From Desmonostoc vinosum HA7617-LM4 (GTDB lineage Bacteria; Cyanobacteriota; Cyanobacteriia; Cyanobacteriales; Nostocaceae), in the NCBI GenBank assembly GCA_019359515.1, contig JAHHHC010000005.1:124001-188000 (forward strand): 64,000 nt of DNA, written 5' to 3'. A model generated the notes under the pieces. It searched no databases. It was not told the origin of the DNA and saw only the letters and a program-made list of their open reading frames with translations. Position numbers and translations under genes: made by a program. Positions within the stretch are counted from its first letter, which is position 1. Every line of letters starts with the position of its first letter. Positions 17,726 to 27,179 of this stretch are shown here, piece after piece.

Positions 17726-18568
17726 CTAAGTGTGAAATATTACAGTTATTAATGGTAGAAAGGCTAAAAGGAAGCGATTCCAAGACAGCCAATTCAATTT
17801 GGGGGCTGGTTCTGGCGGTGTCAAGAGAGCTTCTACTCTTTGTTCTAAGCGATCGCCAATACCACCAGAACCCAACGCAGCACAGCAAATTTCTGATAAT
17901 ACGGGGGTTGTACTGACTACTAAAAGGAGTGATTCTGCTAATACTAAAGGGTCTACTTGGGATGCAGCATAACTATCAGCACGGAGTTCGCGCAAAACTA
18001 ATAATTCTTGCCACAAAGGCTCTGTATTTGGCAACCAGGCTGTGCAGGAACGCACCCAACCCAACCAAAAAAACCAGAATGTATCCCTGTAGTGATAGTG
18101 CCCTTGCTCGTGTGCTAAGACGCTTTCTACATGAGCAGGTGAGAGAGTTTTGAGCAATCCCTGGCTCATTACTAGTTCGGGTTGCCAAAAACCGATTTGA
18201 CCTGCAAACAACGCTGTGGTTTGCAATAAGCGGACTTTTTGCTCTCCAAGACTAACTAGGGGACAATTACGAGCCGAATTTACAGATTGCCAGCCTTGTA
18301 GGGCAAGTTTGACGCATAAAATGGCAAAAATTCCTAAATAAATTAGCGCTAGCAAATAGCTAAAGTAGCCTGTATACATTCCACCCATTTTGCCTTGGGT
18401 TCCCATGCTCAATACAGCGATCGCTGTCATGAAGATGAGCAAGGGCGGGAAAAGAAATAAAAATAGAGTTCGTCGCCACCGTAAAGTCCAATTACCTTGT
18501 GGTTCCCTCCAAGAATATCTCAACCACCAAGCAACTGCTAAAGCAATCAAAATCATGACCAGATGCAT
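17726..18568 (-). CDS. M56 family (BlaR1-like) membrane metallopeptidase
   Basis: This 280-residue protein has N-terminal hydrophobic segments (residues about 2-17, 34-54 and 66-90) and another near the C-terminus. The zinc site is HEQGH with His153, Glu154 and His157, and a downstream glutamate (LRELRADSYAA) as likely third ligand. It overlaps the BlaI-type repressor gene by one base. M56 peptidases of this layout cleave a partner BlaI/CopY repressor. In Synechocystis such a pair, called PetR and PetP, controls the copper-dependent switch between plastocyanin and cytochrome c6. This pair is a likely equivalent; no target genes are adjacent. Confidence 0.85.
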   Translation of the reverse strand: MHLVMILIALAVAWWLRYSWREPQGNWTLRWRRTLFLFLFPPLLIFMTAIAVLSMGTQGKMGGMYTGYFSYLLALIYLGIFAILCVKLALQGWQSVNSARNCPLVSLGEQKVRLLQTTALFAGQIGFWQPELVMSQGLLKTLSPAHVESVLAHEQGHYHYRDTFWFFWLGWVRSCTAWLPNTEPLWQELLVLRELRADSYAASQVDPLVLAESLLLVVSTTPVLSEICCAALGSGGIGDRLEQRVEALLTPPEPAPKLNWLSWNRFLLAFLPLITVIFHT

Positions 18569-18987
18569 TATTTTTCCTCCCTGGCTTGGCGTGCAGCTTG
18601 AACACGTTTGGCGATCGCTGCTATTTGTTCGCTGGCTGCATCATCTAAACTGTCGGCAAAAGCGGCGATGACGTCAGGGTTGCCGACTGCGAGAAATCGC
18701 TGCAACTGCTCGTGTGCTTTGATGACATCGGCTTGCTGTTTGCTTAATAATGGTCGCCAATAAAATGCTCGCTCTTTTTTGTCGCAGACTAACCAACCTT
18801 TATCGGTGAGGCGTCGCAAAACTGTGGTGACAGAAGTATAAGCCAATTCTCGATTGGGATCGCTCAGAATGCGATCGTGTACATCCTTGACTGTGGCTGA
18901 ACCAAGTTCCCAGATAATATTTAAAATTTCCGCCTCCAAGGGGCCTACAGACAGTTGTTTAGGGCGGTAGTCGGGTAAAGGTGCCAT
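18568..18987 (-). CDS. BlaI/MecI/CopY family transcriptional repressor
   Basis: This 139-residue winged-helix protein (LGPLEAEILNIIWELG-type start, AYTSVTTVLRRLTDKGWL recognition helix and wing) matches the BlaI family. The helical C-terminal half would dimerise. Its stop codon overlaps the start of the M56 peptidase gene, so the two are translated together; the peptidase probably inactivates this repressor by cleavage. G-rich repeats lie immediately upstream of the ATG and no clear operator was identified. Copper-regulated control of electron carriers is inferred from the Synechocystis PetRP system. Confidence 0.87.
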   Translation of the reverse strand: MAPLPDYRPKQLSVGPLEAEILNIIWELGSATVKDVHDRILSDPNRELAYTSVTTVLRRLTDKGWLVCDKKERAFYWRPLLSKQQADVIKAHEQLQRFLAVGNPDVIAAFADSLDDAASEQIAAIAKRVQAARQAREEK

Positions 18988-19052
18988 GTTGATTTGGGGC
19001 TAGGGGCTAGGGGGGCTAGGGATTAAGCCAGATGCGGGTGCAGGAGAGTAAA

Positions 19053-19074
19053 TAATTACGAATTACGAATTACC
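19053..19074. repeat. AATTACG heptamer repeat (STRR type)
   Basis: Three tandem AATTACG-like units occur in the promoter gap between the blaI-type gene and comB. The same heptamer recurs at 15193-15213, 15451-15470, 24203-24223 and 27180-27200. Confidence 0.6.
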
Positions 19075-19272
19075 CATTTCCTTTTAGATTACAAGATATG
19101 CCGCAAGTCTGAAAGCGAGATGATGAGCTTGTATAGTATTGGGGTATTAAATGTGCTACATCGTGCATTTCGATGCTAAAAAATTTTCTAGCTTTAACTG
19201 TGACCTTTGTTAGTGTCACCAACTAGGTAGAATGTTATTTGCGGAAGTATTTAGAGCAGGTGTATCCAGCGC

Positions 19273-20019
19273 GTGAAGCTATTTGTATACCACACTCCGG
19301 AATCGACTCCAAATGATCAAGTGCCAGAATGTGCGATCGCAGTTGATGTATTGCGAGCTACTAGCACAATAGCCACTGTCTTAGCGGCTGGAGGCGAAGC
19401 TGTGCAAGTCTTCAGTGACTTAGATCAACTAATCGAAGTTAGCGAAACATGGCCCTCAGAAAAACGACTGCGGGCAGGAGAACGCGGTGGCGCGAAAGTG
19501 GCTGGTTTTGAGTTGGGTAACTCTCCTCTCGATTGCACGCCAGAACTTGTGCAGGGACGTCGTTTGTTCATTAGTACTACTAATGGTACTCGTGCCTTAC
19601 AACGGGTACAAGACTCTCCCAATGTATTAGCGGCAGCTTTGATCAATCGAGCGGCAATAGTGCAATATCTCTTAGACAAGCAACCAGAGATAGTATGGAT
19701 TGTCGGTTCAGGTTGGGAAGGCAGTTTCTCTTTAGAAGATACAGTTTGTGCAGGCGCGATCGCTCATAGTATTGTGCAGCACACTCAGTTACCACCAGAA
19801 AAATTAGCTGGCAATGATGAAGTAATTAGCGCGATCGCTCTTTACTCTCAATGGCAAAATAACTTGTTGGAATTATTTCACCAAGCTAGTCATGGTCAGC
19901 GACTTTTGCGTCTTGATTGTCAAGCCGACCTAAAATATTGTTCTCAAACCGATATTTTAGATGTTTTGCCTATACAAAGAGAAATGGGAGTTTTAAAAAG
20001 TCAAAAGATTAATTCGTAA
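19273..20019 (+). CDS. comB: 2-phosphosulfolactate phosphatase (ComB family)
   Basis: The 248-residue protein matches the ComB family: [20 protein letters not shown] near the N-terminus, [20 protein letters not shown] and [12 protein letters not shown] in the middle, and [19 protein letters not shown] downstream. The family hydrolyses 2-phosphosulfolactate to sulfolactate, known from coenzyme M synthesis. Cyanobacteria carry the gene without making coenzyme M, so its substrate there is uncertain. The start is a GTG. The gene is monocistronic. Confidence 0.88.
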   Translation: MKLFVYHTPESTPNDQVPECAIAVDVLRATSTIATVLAAGGEAVQVFSDLDQLIEVSETWPSEKRLRAGERGGAKVAGFELGNSPLDCTPELVQGRRLFISTTNGTRALQRVQDSPNVLAAALINRAAIVQYLLDKQPEIVWIVGSGWEGSFSLEDTVCAGAIAHSIVQHTQLPPEKLAGNDEVISAIALYSQWQNNLLELFHQASHGQRLLRLDCQADLKYCSQTDILDVLPIQREMGVLKSQKINS

Positions 20020-20182
20020 GTTGTAGTTCGTAATTAATGATACAAATTTTGTAGTGGACTGACTCGACTAAATATAGTGCAATAAAAAAGGTTCGTAGTT
20101 CTTCTTTAGTAACTTCTTAAACATAAATCTAATGCACAAATTTAGTTTTGTTACGCCACTACCAGATTAAAGTTCAGATAAA

Positions 20183-21073
20183 TTACGGATTATTTTGTAT
20201 ACATAAATCGCTCAGCATTTGCCTAAGTCTTTCCCGCCAATGGGGGGGATAAGTTGCTAGCAGTGCTGAAATTTTCTCACGGGCTAGGACAGAATAAGCA
20301 GGGCGACTGGCTGGTGTGGGATATTGGGCGGTGGTGATGGGTACAATCCGTTCAATTTTTAGGGGTAAGCCTAATTGTTGGGCTTCTTCAAAGATGGTAA
20401 CGGCAAAGTCGTACCAGCTAGCGACGCCACTATTTGTGTAATGATAGATACCGCTAATTTCTAGGGTTAGCTGGGGAATCAGTTGGGCGATCGCATTGGC
20501 TATGTCTTTTGCCCAAGTGGGACTACCAATTTGATCGGCAACGACGCGAATTTCTTGACGTTCTGCACCCACTCGCAGCATGGTTTTGACAAAGTTGCTT
20601 TTGCCAAATATGCCATAAACCCAGGCGGTGCGGAGGATGAGGTGATGGGTGCAAGTTTCTTGAATTGCTAGTTCACCTGCAAGTTTGGTTTTGCCATAAA
20701 CACTTAGAGGATTAGTATCATCGGTTTCTTGGTAGGGGGTGTAGGCTTTGCCATCAAAAACATAATCGGTGGAAATATGAATCAAAAATGCTCCGAGTTT
20801 TTGCGCTTGTTGGGCGAGAATTAGTGGTGCGGTGGCATTGATGGCTGTGGCTAGTTCAGGTTCGCTTTCTGCTTTGTCTACTGCGGTATAAGCAGCAGCA
20901 TTGATGATAATTTGCGGTTGGTGGCGGTTGATGACGCTACGGAGAGTATCGGGTTGGGTTAGGTCTATGGTAGGACGTGCCACTGAGATCAGATTGCCGT
21001 AGGGTGTGAGGATTTTTTGCAGTTCTTGCCCTACTTGACCATTACTACCAATTAGCAGAATTGATTTATCCAT
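20183..21073 (-). CDS. rfbD: dTDP-4-dehydrorhamnose reductase
   Basis: It performs the last step of dTDP-L-rhamnose synthesis, NAD(P)H reduction of dTDP-4-keto-L-rhamnose. The 296-residue protein begins MDKSILLIGSNGQVGQEL (Rossmann GxxGxxG) and has STDYVFDGKAYTPYQE, the SDR catalytic YGKTKLAGE and LRTAWVYG. The frame extends 44 codons upstream, but that stretch covers a dispersed CGCAGAGGCGCAGAG repeat, so the ATG at 21073 is the start. It is the last gene of the minus-strand glycan locus, behind rfbA and rfbC. rfbB is not in the window. Confidence 0.93.
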   Translation of the reverse strand: MDKSILLIGSNGQVGQELQKILTPYGNLISVARPTIDLTQPDTLRSVINRHQPQIIINAAAYTAVDKAESEPELATAINATAPLILAQQAQKLGAFLIHISTDYVFDGKAYTPYQETDDTNPLSVYGKTKLAGELAIQETCTHHLILRTAWVYGIFGKSNFVKTMLRVGAERQEIRVVADQIGSPTWAKDIANAIAQLIPQLTLEISGIYHYTNSGVASWYDFAVTIFEEAQQLGLPLKIERIVPITTAQYPTPASRPAYSVLAREKISALLATYPPHWRERLRQMLSDLCIQNNP

Positions 21074-21117
21074 TCTGATTTCTTGCACGAATATTTGAAG
21101 ATCAAGGAGTTGTATTT

Positions 21118-21154
21118 TCACGCAGAGGCGCAGAGACGCAGAGAGTAATAAGAG
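21118..21154. repeat. Dispersed CGCAGAG repeat, copy 1
   Basis: TTCACGCAGAGGCGCAGAG continues with GACGCAGAGAGTAATAAGAG. A close copy lies at 41831-41868, and a weaker one at 46628-46655. It is non-coding and sits between rfbC and rfbD. Confidence 0.7.
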
Positions 21155-21265
21155 TTTTCCGGTTTTACAGAACTTTTTAACAGAAAATAATGTGATTTTT
21201 AACACAAGGATGTCATGGAAATTCCTCCCCCCACTCCCTACTCCTTACTCCCCACTCCCCATTTC

Positions 21266-21811
21266 TTAATCAAATATTTCAGCATGTTTTAAAGGTGTGC
21301 CGGCTTGGTCTTTTGCTGATAAGATTGGTGGCGCATTCAAAGGCCAATCTATGCTTATATCTGGATCGTTCCACAAGATTGTGCGATCGCCTTGAGGCGC
21401 ATAGTAATCTGTTGTTTTGTAGAGAACTTCCGCTATTTCTGAGAGTACAAGAAAACCATGAGCAAAACCTGGTGGTATCCACAGTAAGCGTTTGTTTTCG
21501 GCGCTGAGTTGATAACCTACCCATTTGCCAAAGGTGGGTGAATTTTTTCTAATATCTACGGCGACATCAAAGATATTGCCGACAATGACGCGAACGAGTT
21601 TACCTTGGGGTTGTACGATTTGGTAATGCAATCCACGTAGAACGTTCTGCTGAGAACAAGAGTGGTTATCTTGCACAAAATTAGTAATAATACCAGTTGT
21701 TTCTGTAAACTTTTGTTGATTATAGGCTTCAAAAAAGAAGCCACGGCTGTCGGTAAATACTTGGGGTTCAAGTTGAATAACTTCAGGTATTCTGGTGTGT
21801 ACGATACTCAT
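21266..21811 (-). CDS. rfbC: dTDP-4-dehydrorhamnose 3,5-epimerase
   Basis: This cupin-fold epimerase converts dTDP-4-keto-6-deoxy-glucose to the L-rhamno form. The 181-residue protein has LEPQVFTDSRGFFFEAYNQQ, VLRGLHYQIVQPQGKLVRV (with the catalytic His in RGLHYQ), WIPPGFAHGFLVLSE and YKTTDYYAPQGD. The frame extends eight codons to 21835, but the ATG at 21811 (MSIVHTRIPEV) matches the usual family start. It lies between rfbA and rfbD on the same strand, with G/T-rich repeats in the spacer. Confidence 0.94.
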   Translation of the reverse strand: MSIVHTRIPEVIQLEPQVFTDSRGFFFEAYNQQKFTETTGIITNFVQDNHSCSQQNVLRGLHYQIVQPQGKLVRVIVGNIFDVAVDIRKNSPTFGKWVGYQLSAENKRLLWIPPGFAHGFLVLSEIAEVLYKTTDYYAPQGDRTILWNDPDISIDWPLNAPPILSAKDQAGTPLKHAEIFD

Positions 21812-21920
21812 CAATAAGATTGCTGTATATTTCACAAGTAGGAGGATAGCACTTTGACGGTAGCTTTTCCGGTTTTTTCCAGCTAAAGTTTTGGGAGTGA
21901 GTAATGCTTTAAAAAGTAAA

Positions 21921-22997
21921 TCATGTCAGTTCAATTTGACAGTCATCACCTATCAGGAATCGTAAAGCTTTTGGTCTACGGGGTGCTAAAGTTAGTTGGG
22001 CCCGTTGTCCAATGACACTATCAATAATCCGTTGATGAATTCGAGCGATTTTAGCACCTTCTAAAACCATACTATGTTCTAAATCAGAATCGATGAGTGT
22101 GACATGATTGGCAATACTACTGTAAGGGCCAATAAAGCAGTTTTCTAAATAACAATCGCTACCAATGATGACTGGGCCGCGAATTGTGCAGTTAGTTACT
22201 TTAGATCTCGCCCCGATTTGCACTCGCCCAATAATCTGACTTTGAGTATCGATTTCACCATCAATTGTGGTTGATAAATAAGTATCGAGAATCAAACGAT
22301 TTGCTTCTAGTAGGTCATCTTTTTTACCAGTATCTAACCACCAACCTTGAAGTTCATAAGCTAAGACTTGTTTTTGTTGGTCAATCAAGTGTTGAATAGC
22401 GTCGGTAATTTCTAATTCGCCTCTAGCGGAGGGTTGGATATTGGCGATCGCATCAAAAATAACATGAGAAAAGAAATAAACTCCAACTAAAGCCAAATTG
22501 GAAGGGGGAATTTTCGGTTTTTCAATTAACTGAAACACTTGCCCTGTATCATCTACCCTAGCAACACCAAAAGCGCTAGGATTAGCGACTTGACGCAATA
22601 GGATTAAAGCTTCTGGCTGTTGTTGGATAAATTGTTGCAGAAAGTAATTTAAATCACCTAGTTGAATTAAATTATCACCCAAGTACATGACAAAAGGAGA
22701 GTCTGCCAAAAAAGGACGGGCAACTTGAACAGCGTGAGCAAGTCCGGCGGGCTGGTGTTGTAAGATGTAGGTGATTTTAGCACCAAAATATCCTCCATCT
22801 CCTGTTTTTGCCTGCACTTCTGCCCCTGTTTCTGGGTTGATAATAATGCCGATATCGGTAATGCCGGCTGCTACCATCTCTTCAATGCCGTACCATAAAA
22901 CAGGTTTGTTAGCAACTGGTACGAGTTGTTTGGCTCCACTGTGGGTTAGGGGACGTAGACGTGTACCTTTACCACCTGAGAGAATTAATGCTTTCAT
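21921..22997 (-). CDS. rfbA: Glucose-1-phosphate thymidylyltransferase, long form
   Basis: It makes dTDP-glucose from glucose 1-phosphate and dTTP, the first step to dTDP-rhamnose. The nucleotidyltransferase signature MKALILSGGKGTRLRPLT is at the N-terminus, followed by KQLVPVANKPVLWYGIEEM, VMYLGDNL (metal Asp) and WWLDTGKKDDLLEANRLIL. At 358 residues it is the long form, with a C-terminal left-handed beta-helix region (residues about 245-350, hexapeptide-like repeats). It heads the rfbA-rfbC-rfbD run. Confidence 0.92.
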   Translation of the reverse strand: MKALILSGGKGTRLRPLTHSGAKQLVPVANKPVLWYGIEEMVAAGITDIGIIINPETGAEVQAKTGDGGYFGAKITYILQHQPAGLAHAVQVARPFLADSPFVMYLGDNLIQLGDLNYFLQQFIQQQPEALILLRQVANPSAFGVARVDDTGQVFQLIEKPKIPPSNLALVGVYFFSHVIFDAIANIQPSARGELEITDAIQHLIDQQKQVLAYELQGWWLDTGKKDDLLEANRLILDTYLSTTIDGEIDTQSQIIGRVQIGARSKVTNCTIRGPVIIGSDCYLENCFIGPYSSIANHVTLIDSDLEHSMVLEGAKIARIHQRIIDSVIGQRAQLTLAPRRPKALRFLIGDDCQIELT

Positions 22998-23099
22998 AAG
23001 TATTTGTCATTAGTCATTGGTCACTAGTCATTTTGAAATCTTTGTTTGCGTCCTCCTGCCTAGCCTTCGGCAACCCCTGCCTGATTCAACGGTAATATT

Positions 23100-24170
23100 C
23101 TACATGTAGCGGGATAACACTTCAGCGGTGGCTTGTCCAGTTTTTGCCCAACTGAATTGTTGACAGTGAATAATTCCCTGGTGAGAAAGGCGCGATCGCA
23201 ATGCCGAATCAGTTGCGATTGCTTGCATTGCCTCTGTAATTTCTCTGGTGTTGTAAGGATTGATGAAAATTGCTGCGTTCCCCGCTATTTCTGGTAGAGA
23301 GGAGAGATTGGAAGTAATTACCGGGGTACCACAAGCCATTGCTTCGAGGACGGGTAAACCAAAGCCTTCCCAGAGACTTGGGAAGACAAGAGCGATAGCT
23401 TGATTGATGATTTTTGGCAATTCTTGATCAGGAACATAGTTCAGGAATTTTACTTGATCGGTTATGCCGAGTTGGGCAATTTGCGCTGTTAAAGTTGGTG
23501 TGTAACGGCGATCGCTCGGCCCTGCTAACCAAAGTTCGTAGTCTTTGCAGTTAGATAATCCAGCAAAGGCAGTAATTAAACGGTGCAAATTTTTGTGAGG
23601 ATTATGCCTTCCTAAATATAGAAAATAATTTTGCCTTGGCACATCTAAAAAACGAAAATTTTCGCTGTCATATCCTAGTGAAATTGCAGTTAATTTTTCT
23701 TTAGGAACTTCCAAAAAGTTGCTTAAATCCGCAGCCGTTGCCTGAGAATTACAGATAACATGTTTTGCTTGTTGAATGACAGCACGAATATAATAAATAC
23801 AATAAAGTCGCTGCGTTATAGAAAACCATTGTGGAAACCTTAAAGGAATTAAATCATGAACAGTGATCACATAAGCACATGAAGAAAATAAAGGAGCCTC
23901 CGGTATAGGAGAAAATAGTAACGTAGACTTAACGTTTTGATAAATATTTGGTAGGTAAAATTGAGTCCACAGCAAGCGCTTTAAATGCCCTTTCATGCCA
24001 AAATCAGTTGTCATGTCCGATGGTGAATCATGACATTTAATTCCAGAGATTTGCCTTGGACTTAATACCTCAACATCTAACTCTTTTAGCTCTTTCAATA
24101 AATTCAAACTATAACTTAACCAACCTGTTGGTTGAGTTGGAGCAAAAGATAAATTTGCTAAGATAGGCAT
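23100..24170 (-). CDS. Glycosyltransferase family 4-type (GT-B)
   Basis: The 356-residue protein has a GT-B fold with the GT4 nucleotide-sugar signature in the C-terminal half: YFLYLGRHNPHKNLHRLI at the domain start, VKFLNYVPDQELPKII, and the E-x7-E motif EGFGLPVLEAMACGTPVI. It is a retaining enzyme by family, probably adding mannose, glucose or rhamnose to the surface glycan on the cytoplasmic membrane face. It lies upstream of rfbA on the same strand, with a 100-base spacer. Donor and linkage cannot be deduced. Confidence 0.88.
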   Translation of the reverse strand: MPILANLSFAPTQPTGWLSYSLNLLKELKELDVEVLSPRQISGIKCHDSPSDMTTDFGMKGHLKRLLWTQFYLPNIYQNVKSTLLFSPIPEAPLFSSCAYVITVHDLIPLRFPQWFSITQRLYCIYYIRAVIQQAKHVICNSQATAADLSNFLEVPKEKLTAISLGYDSENFRFLDVPRQNYFLYLGRHNPHKNLHRLITAFAGLSNCKDYELWLAGPSDRRYTPTLTAQIAQLGITDQVKFLNYVPDQELPKIINQAIALVFPSLWEGFGLPVLEAMACGTPVITSNLSSLPEIAGNAAIFINPYNTREITEAMQAIATDSALRSRLSHQGIIHCQQFSWAKTGQATAEVLSRYM

Positions 24171-24202
24171 AATAAAATCATTGTTTGATTAACTTAGATA
24201 TT

Positions 24203-24223
24203 TAATTACGAATTACGAATTAT
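24203..24223. repeat. AATTACG heptamer repeat between glycosyltransferase genes
   Basis: TTAATTACG, AATTACG and AATTA occur in tandem immediately after the stop of the GT2 gene ending at 24224. An identical block sits just past the methyltransferase stop at 27180-27200. Confidence 0.6.
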
Positions 24224-25120
24224 TTAAACTTTAGATTTATTCGATGTAAATAATAAAGTAATAATTTTTAGACTATTGAGATTAGCTGTAGTTACAAATT
24301 CACCAAAAAACTTATAAAAAAGATATATACGTAATATAAATTGTTCCCACAAAGGGCGATGCTTTTGATAATAATAAATCTGGCTACGTCTATATTCAAT
24401 AGCCATTGCATTCGCAACCTTTTGAACTGAATACCCGTGCAAATGAATCAAAGATACATCAGGAGTATAGATAATTTTATATCCTTGATATTGCGCTCTT
24501 TGGCATAAATCTGATTCTTCAAAATACATAAAAAACTTCTCATCAAACCCACCTAATTTATCAAATAGCTTTGAGCGAATTAAAAAAGCAGCCCCGACAA
24601 CAATATCTACTTCTTGAATTTCTTTAAATCTTTGCTCAATCAAAAATTTTTCAGACTTATTCAAATAATCTTGATGCATCTTACGAGCTTTATATTCACC
24701 TTTAATTCCTAACGCAGGTGAAGCAGAAATTTGTAAACTCCCATCTCGATTAAGCAATTTTGGCCCGATAATTCCTATTTGTGGGTCTGCTTGCATCAAC
24801 TCAATTAAATGAGGTAGAATATTACTAGTAAGTACAGTGTCAGTATTTAAAAAAAATAAAAATTCTCCCCTAGCAAGTTTTGCACCTGCATTGTTTCCTG
24901 CGCCAAAACCACGATTTTCAGCTTGTCTAACTAAACGTATTTCAGGGAATTTTTCTGGAATTAATTCCACACTACCATCACTAGAGGCATTGTCTACAAT
25001 AATAATTTCGTAGCTAGGTATATCTATAAATTTTTCTATAGAGTTTAAACAATCTGGTAAAATCTCTGCTCCATTATAGTTAACTAAAATAATTGATACT
25101 GAGATGGGTTGTTGGTTCAT
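24224..25120 (-). CDS. Glycosyltransferase family 2 (rhamnosyltransferase-like)
   Basis: This 298-residue GT-A enzyme has VSIILVNYNGAEILPDCLNS at the N-terminus, IIIVDNASSDGSVELI, the metal-binding LFFLNTDTVLT and the acceptor-side GGFDEKFFMYFEESDLCQR. The NYNG and EESDLC patterns are frequent in rhamnosyltransferases of O-antigen loci, which fits the nearby dTDP-rhamnose genes, but donor specificity is inference. There is a weakly hydrophobic C-terminal stretch. It follows the GT2 gene at 25147 by 26 bases. Confidence 0.87.
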   Translation of the reverse strand: MNQQPISVSIILVNYNGAEILPDCLNSIEKFIDIPSYEIIIVDNASSDGSVELIPEKFPEIRLVRQAENRGFGAGNNAGAKLARGEFLFFLNTDTVLTSNILPHLIELMQADPQIGIIGPKLLNRDGSLQISASPALGIKGEYKARKMHQDYLNKSEKFLIEQRFKEIQEVDIVVGAAFLIRSKLFDKLGGFDEKFFMYFEESDLCQRAQYQGYKIIYTPDVSLIHLHGYSVQKVANAMAIEYRRSQIYYYQKHRPLWEQFILRIYLFYKFFGEFVTTANLNSLKIITLLFTSNKSKV

Positions 25121-25146
25121 TTGTTTTGAATATTGCTTTTGCTTGC

Positions 25147-26145
25147 TTAAAATTTTGGAAAAAAATTTAAGATATAGTTTAACAATTGTTGAACATCGAA
25201 TATAATTTTAAAAATTAAAATTCGCATTGCTATACCTTCAGAACGATATCCGGTTTTTAAACTTTGATAACAAAGCCTAAGAATACCTAAACCAAAATCT
25301 AAGTGGCGATCGTCAAAGGGATTATACCAGGTTGAATTTAATTGTTGGTAAAATCTAGCTTGAAATGCTTTACTCAAATTACTATGAATTAAATAGCTTT
25401 TACCTGTGATGCGACATTTTTTCTTAAACCACAGCATTAGTTCAGTATAAAAATTACCCGCATTTTGCATTGTTCCTACTGCATTGGAAGTATGGAGCCT
25501 ATAGCGAACTAACGGTTGACGAATATGTTTAATCTTACCTTTTTGAATAGCAACCAATGCTACCCACCAGTCATGATGCCAACCAATTTCATTTTGTTGG
25601 GGAAAGGGTAGAATATCGGTAATGAGAGAACTACAAAATAACGACGAACAGCCGGTAACGACGTTGCGAAGTAACAATAATTCCACCGTAGCTTTTTCAG
25701 GTTGGCGTCCTTCAAAATCCCAAGTAGAATGATTAATAGTTTGGTCGTGACTGTCGATAAGTTCCAAATCAGAATGAACTAATAGCGCGTGTTCAAAGCG
25801 TAAAGTCTTGAGCAATACTTCTAGCTTTTCTGCAATCCAAATATCATCTTGATCGCAAAAAGCGATCGCTGTAATTTTAGGGTCTTGAATACAGTATTGT
25901 AAACCCCTTTCAAAATTATAGTAATGTTTGAGATTATTGCTATGAAAATGACAAATAAACCGTGAATCATTTTCGACATTTTTTTTAATTGCAGCTTGAT
26001 ATTCAACTTGGGAGCAGTCATCAACAATATGACAAATCCAATTTTGCCAAGTTTGATTTTTAATTGACTGAATCTGTTTTTGGAAATATTCAAGCTGAGG
26101 ATTATAGGTTGCTAAAACAATCCCAATTTTTTCTTGTTTTTGCAT
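25147..26145 (-). CDS. Glycosyltransferase family 2
   Basis: This 332-residue inverting GT-A enzyme begins with IGIVLATYNPQLEYFQKQIQ and has ICHIVDDCSQ, then the nucleotide-sugar and metal motif AIAFCDQDDIWIAEKLE. Members with the CDQDDIW motif are common in rhamnan and other cell-wall polysaccharide loci and often transfer rhamnose. The C-terminal 60 residues are hydrophobic and could be membrane-associated. It is tightly linked to the neighbouring glycosyltransferase genes and probably shares their transcript. Confidence 0.87.
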   Translation of the reverse strand: MQKQEKIGIVLATYNPQLEYFQKQIQSIKNQTWQNWICHIVDDCSQVEYQAAIKKNVENDSRFICHFHSNNLKHYYNFERGLQYCIQDPKITAIAFCDQDDIWIAEKLEVLLKTLRFEHALLVHSDLELIDSHDQTINHSTWDFEGRQPEKATVELLLLRNVVTGCSSLFCSSLITDILPFPQQNEIGWHHDWWVALVAIQKGKIKHIRQPLVRYRLHTSNAVGTMQNAGNFYTELMLWFKKKCRITGKSYLIHSNLSKAFQARFYQQLNSTWYNPFDDRHLDFGLGILRLCYQSLKTGYRSEGIAMRILIFKIIFDVQQLLNYILNFFPKF

Positions 26146-26192
26146 TCACTTAAGCTAGATTTCTCAGTTTTCAATTGCTATGTTTTGTTATT

Positions 26193-27137
26193 CTATAATT
26201 TATTGATTAAAAACCGAGCTAAAGCATAAATTTTTATCATATTTTTTTGCCAAAATTGCGGAATACGCTGGTTATTGATCATATTATTAATATTTTTCAT
26301 TGCGTGAGGAGGAACAAATTCCAGCTTATCTTTGTAAAATATAGAGGCAGGTAATTCTCTAGGGTCAATAATCTGATGTTTTAACTGATAAATTAGGGAA
26401 GGTCTGACCCAACCTTTGGCAACTTCTTCTCTCACAAATTTTTCACTAATAAAGCCTTCTTGAATAGCATTTAACATTTCCTGACACCATAGCCATCCTA
26501 AATTATTTTGTGTAGTTAACCAAGGTTGAGTCGGTATATCAGTGTAATGAGTTAGCGCTGTCTTTCCTGCTGTATAATGCTCTAAATCATTCCATTTAGT
26601 GGGAATAACGGCGGCTATTTTCTCAGCTGGGGCCATTTCTAAAATAAATTGTTCATATGTCCATCTTCCCCGTTCCAATTCTTGTACCAACTCTGTCACA
26701 TTCCACTGCAATTGTTCACAGTTAATCACCATGACACTGAATTGTGGCGGTCTTCCAGAATCTTTTGGCTCATAAACAGAGAGTAATTCTGCTCCATTAA
26801 ATGGTAATAACCACAACTCTTTTATATCTTGGAAAACTTGCATATCAGAGTCGAGATAAATTGCTCTACCGTGATAATTTTTAAGTGCAGGAATGGCAAA
26901 TCTTTGGAAGCTAAAGGGAGTTTTGGGCTTAAGCTTTGGATTTTGAGGTTCAGGAATATTTATACCTGCTTGGTGTATTGCTGTGAACAGAGGCGTGACT
27001 GTCACCGCCATTGATGCATATTTCTTAATTGAATATTCTAAAACTTTGACGGCTAACATTTGCTCTTGTTGAGTGCCAACAAATATTTGTATGGGACTTT
27101 CAACAGCTAATGAAACACAGTCTTTCTCCTCCACCAT
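26193..27137 (-). CDS. Glycosyltransferase family 8-like, copy 1
   Basis: The 314-residue protein has IQIFVGTQQEQMLAVKVLEY at the start and the metal-binding DxD in AIYLDSDMQVFQDIKELW, matching the GT8/LgtC-like group of retaining GT-A enzymes. A paralogue with the same layout lies at 43001-43912 in this locus (VRVYVGADRSQLLAVKVLEH, LYLDADMLVFQDIASLW). Both also share WNDLEHY/WNSLEHY and LIHYTD-type blocks followed by PW. Donor sugar unknown (galactose or glucose are usual in the family). Confidence 0.83.
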   Translation of the reverse strand: MVEEKDCVSLAVESPIQIFVGTQQEQMLAVKVLEYSIKKYASMAVTVTPLFTAIHQAGINIPEPQNPKLKPKTPFSFQRFAIPALKNYHGRAIYLDSDMQVFQDIKELWLLPFNGAELLSVYEPKDSGRPPQFSVMVINCEQLQWNVTELVQELERGRWTYEQFILEMAPAEKIAAVIPTKWNDLEHYTAGKTALTHYTDIPTQPWLTTQNNLGWLWCQEMLNAIQEGFISEKFVREEVAKGWVRPSLIYQLKHQIIDPRELPASIFYKDKLEFVPPHAMKNINNMINNQRIPQFWQKNMIKIYALARFLINKL

Positions 27138-27179
27138 CCCTAAACCTCGAATTTAGTCAAGTTTTATAGCAATCCTATT

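Noticed and set aside
21074-21205. 44-codon N-terminal extension of rfbD
   Set aside because: It is derived from the dispersed CGCAGAG repeat; the Rossmann fold starts at the ATG at 21073.
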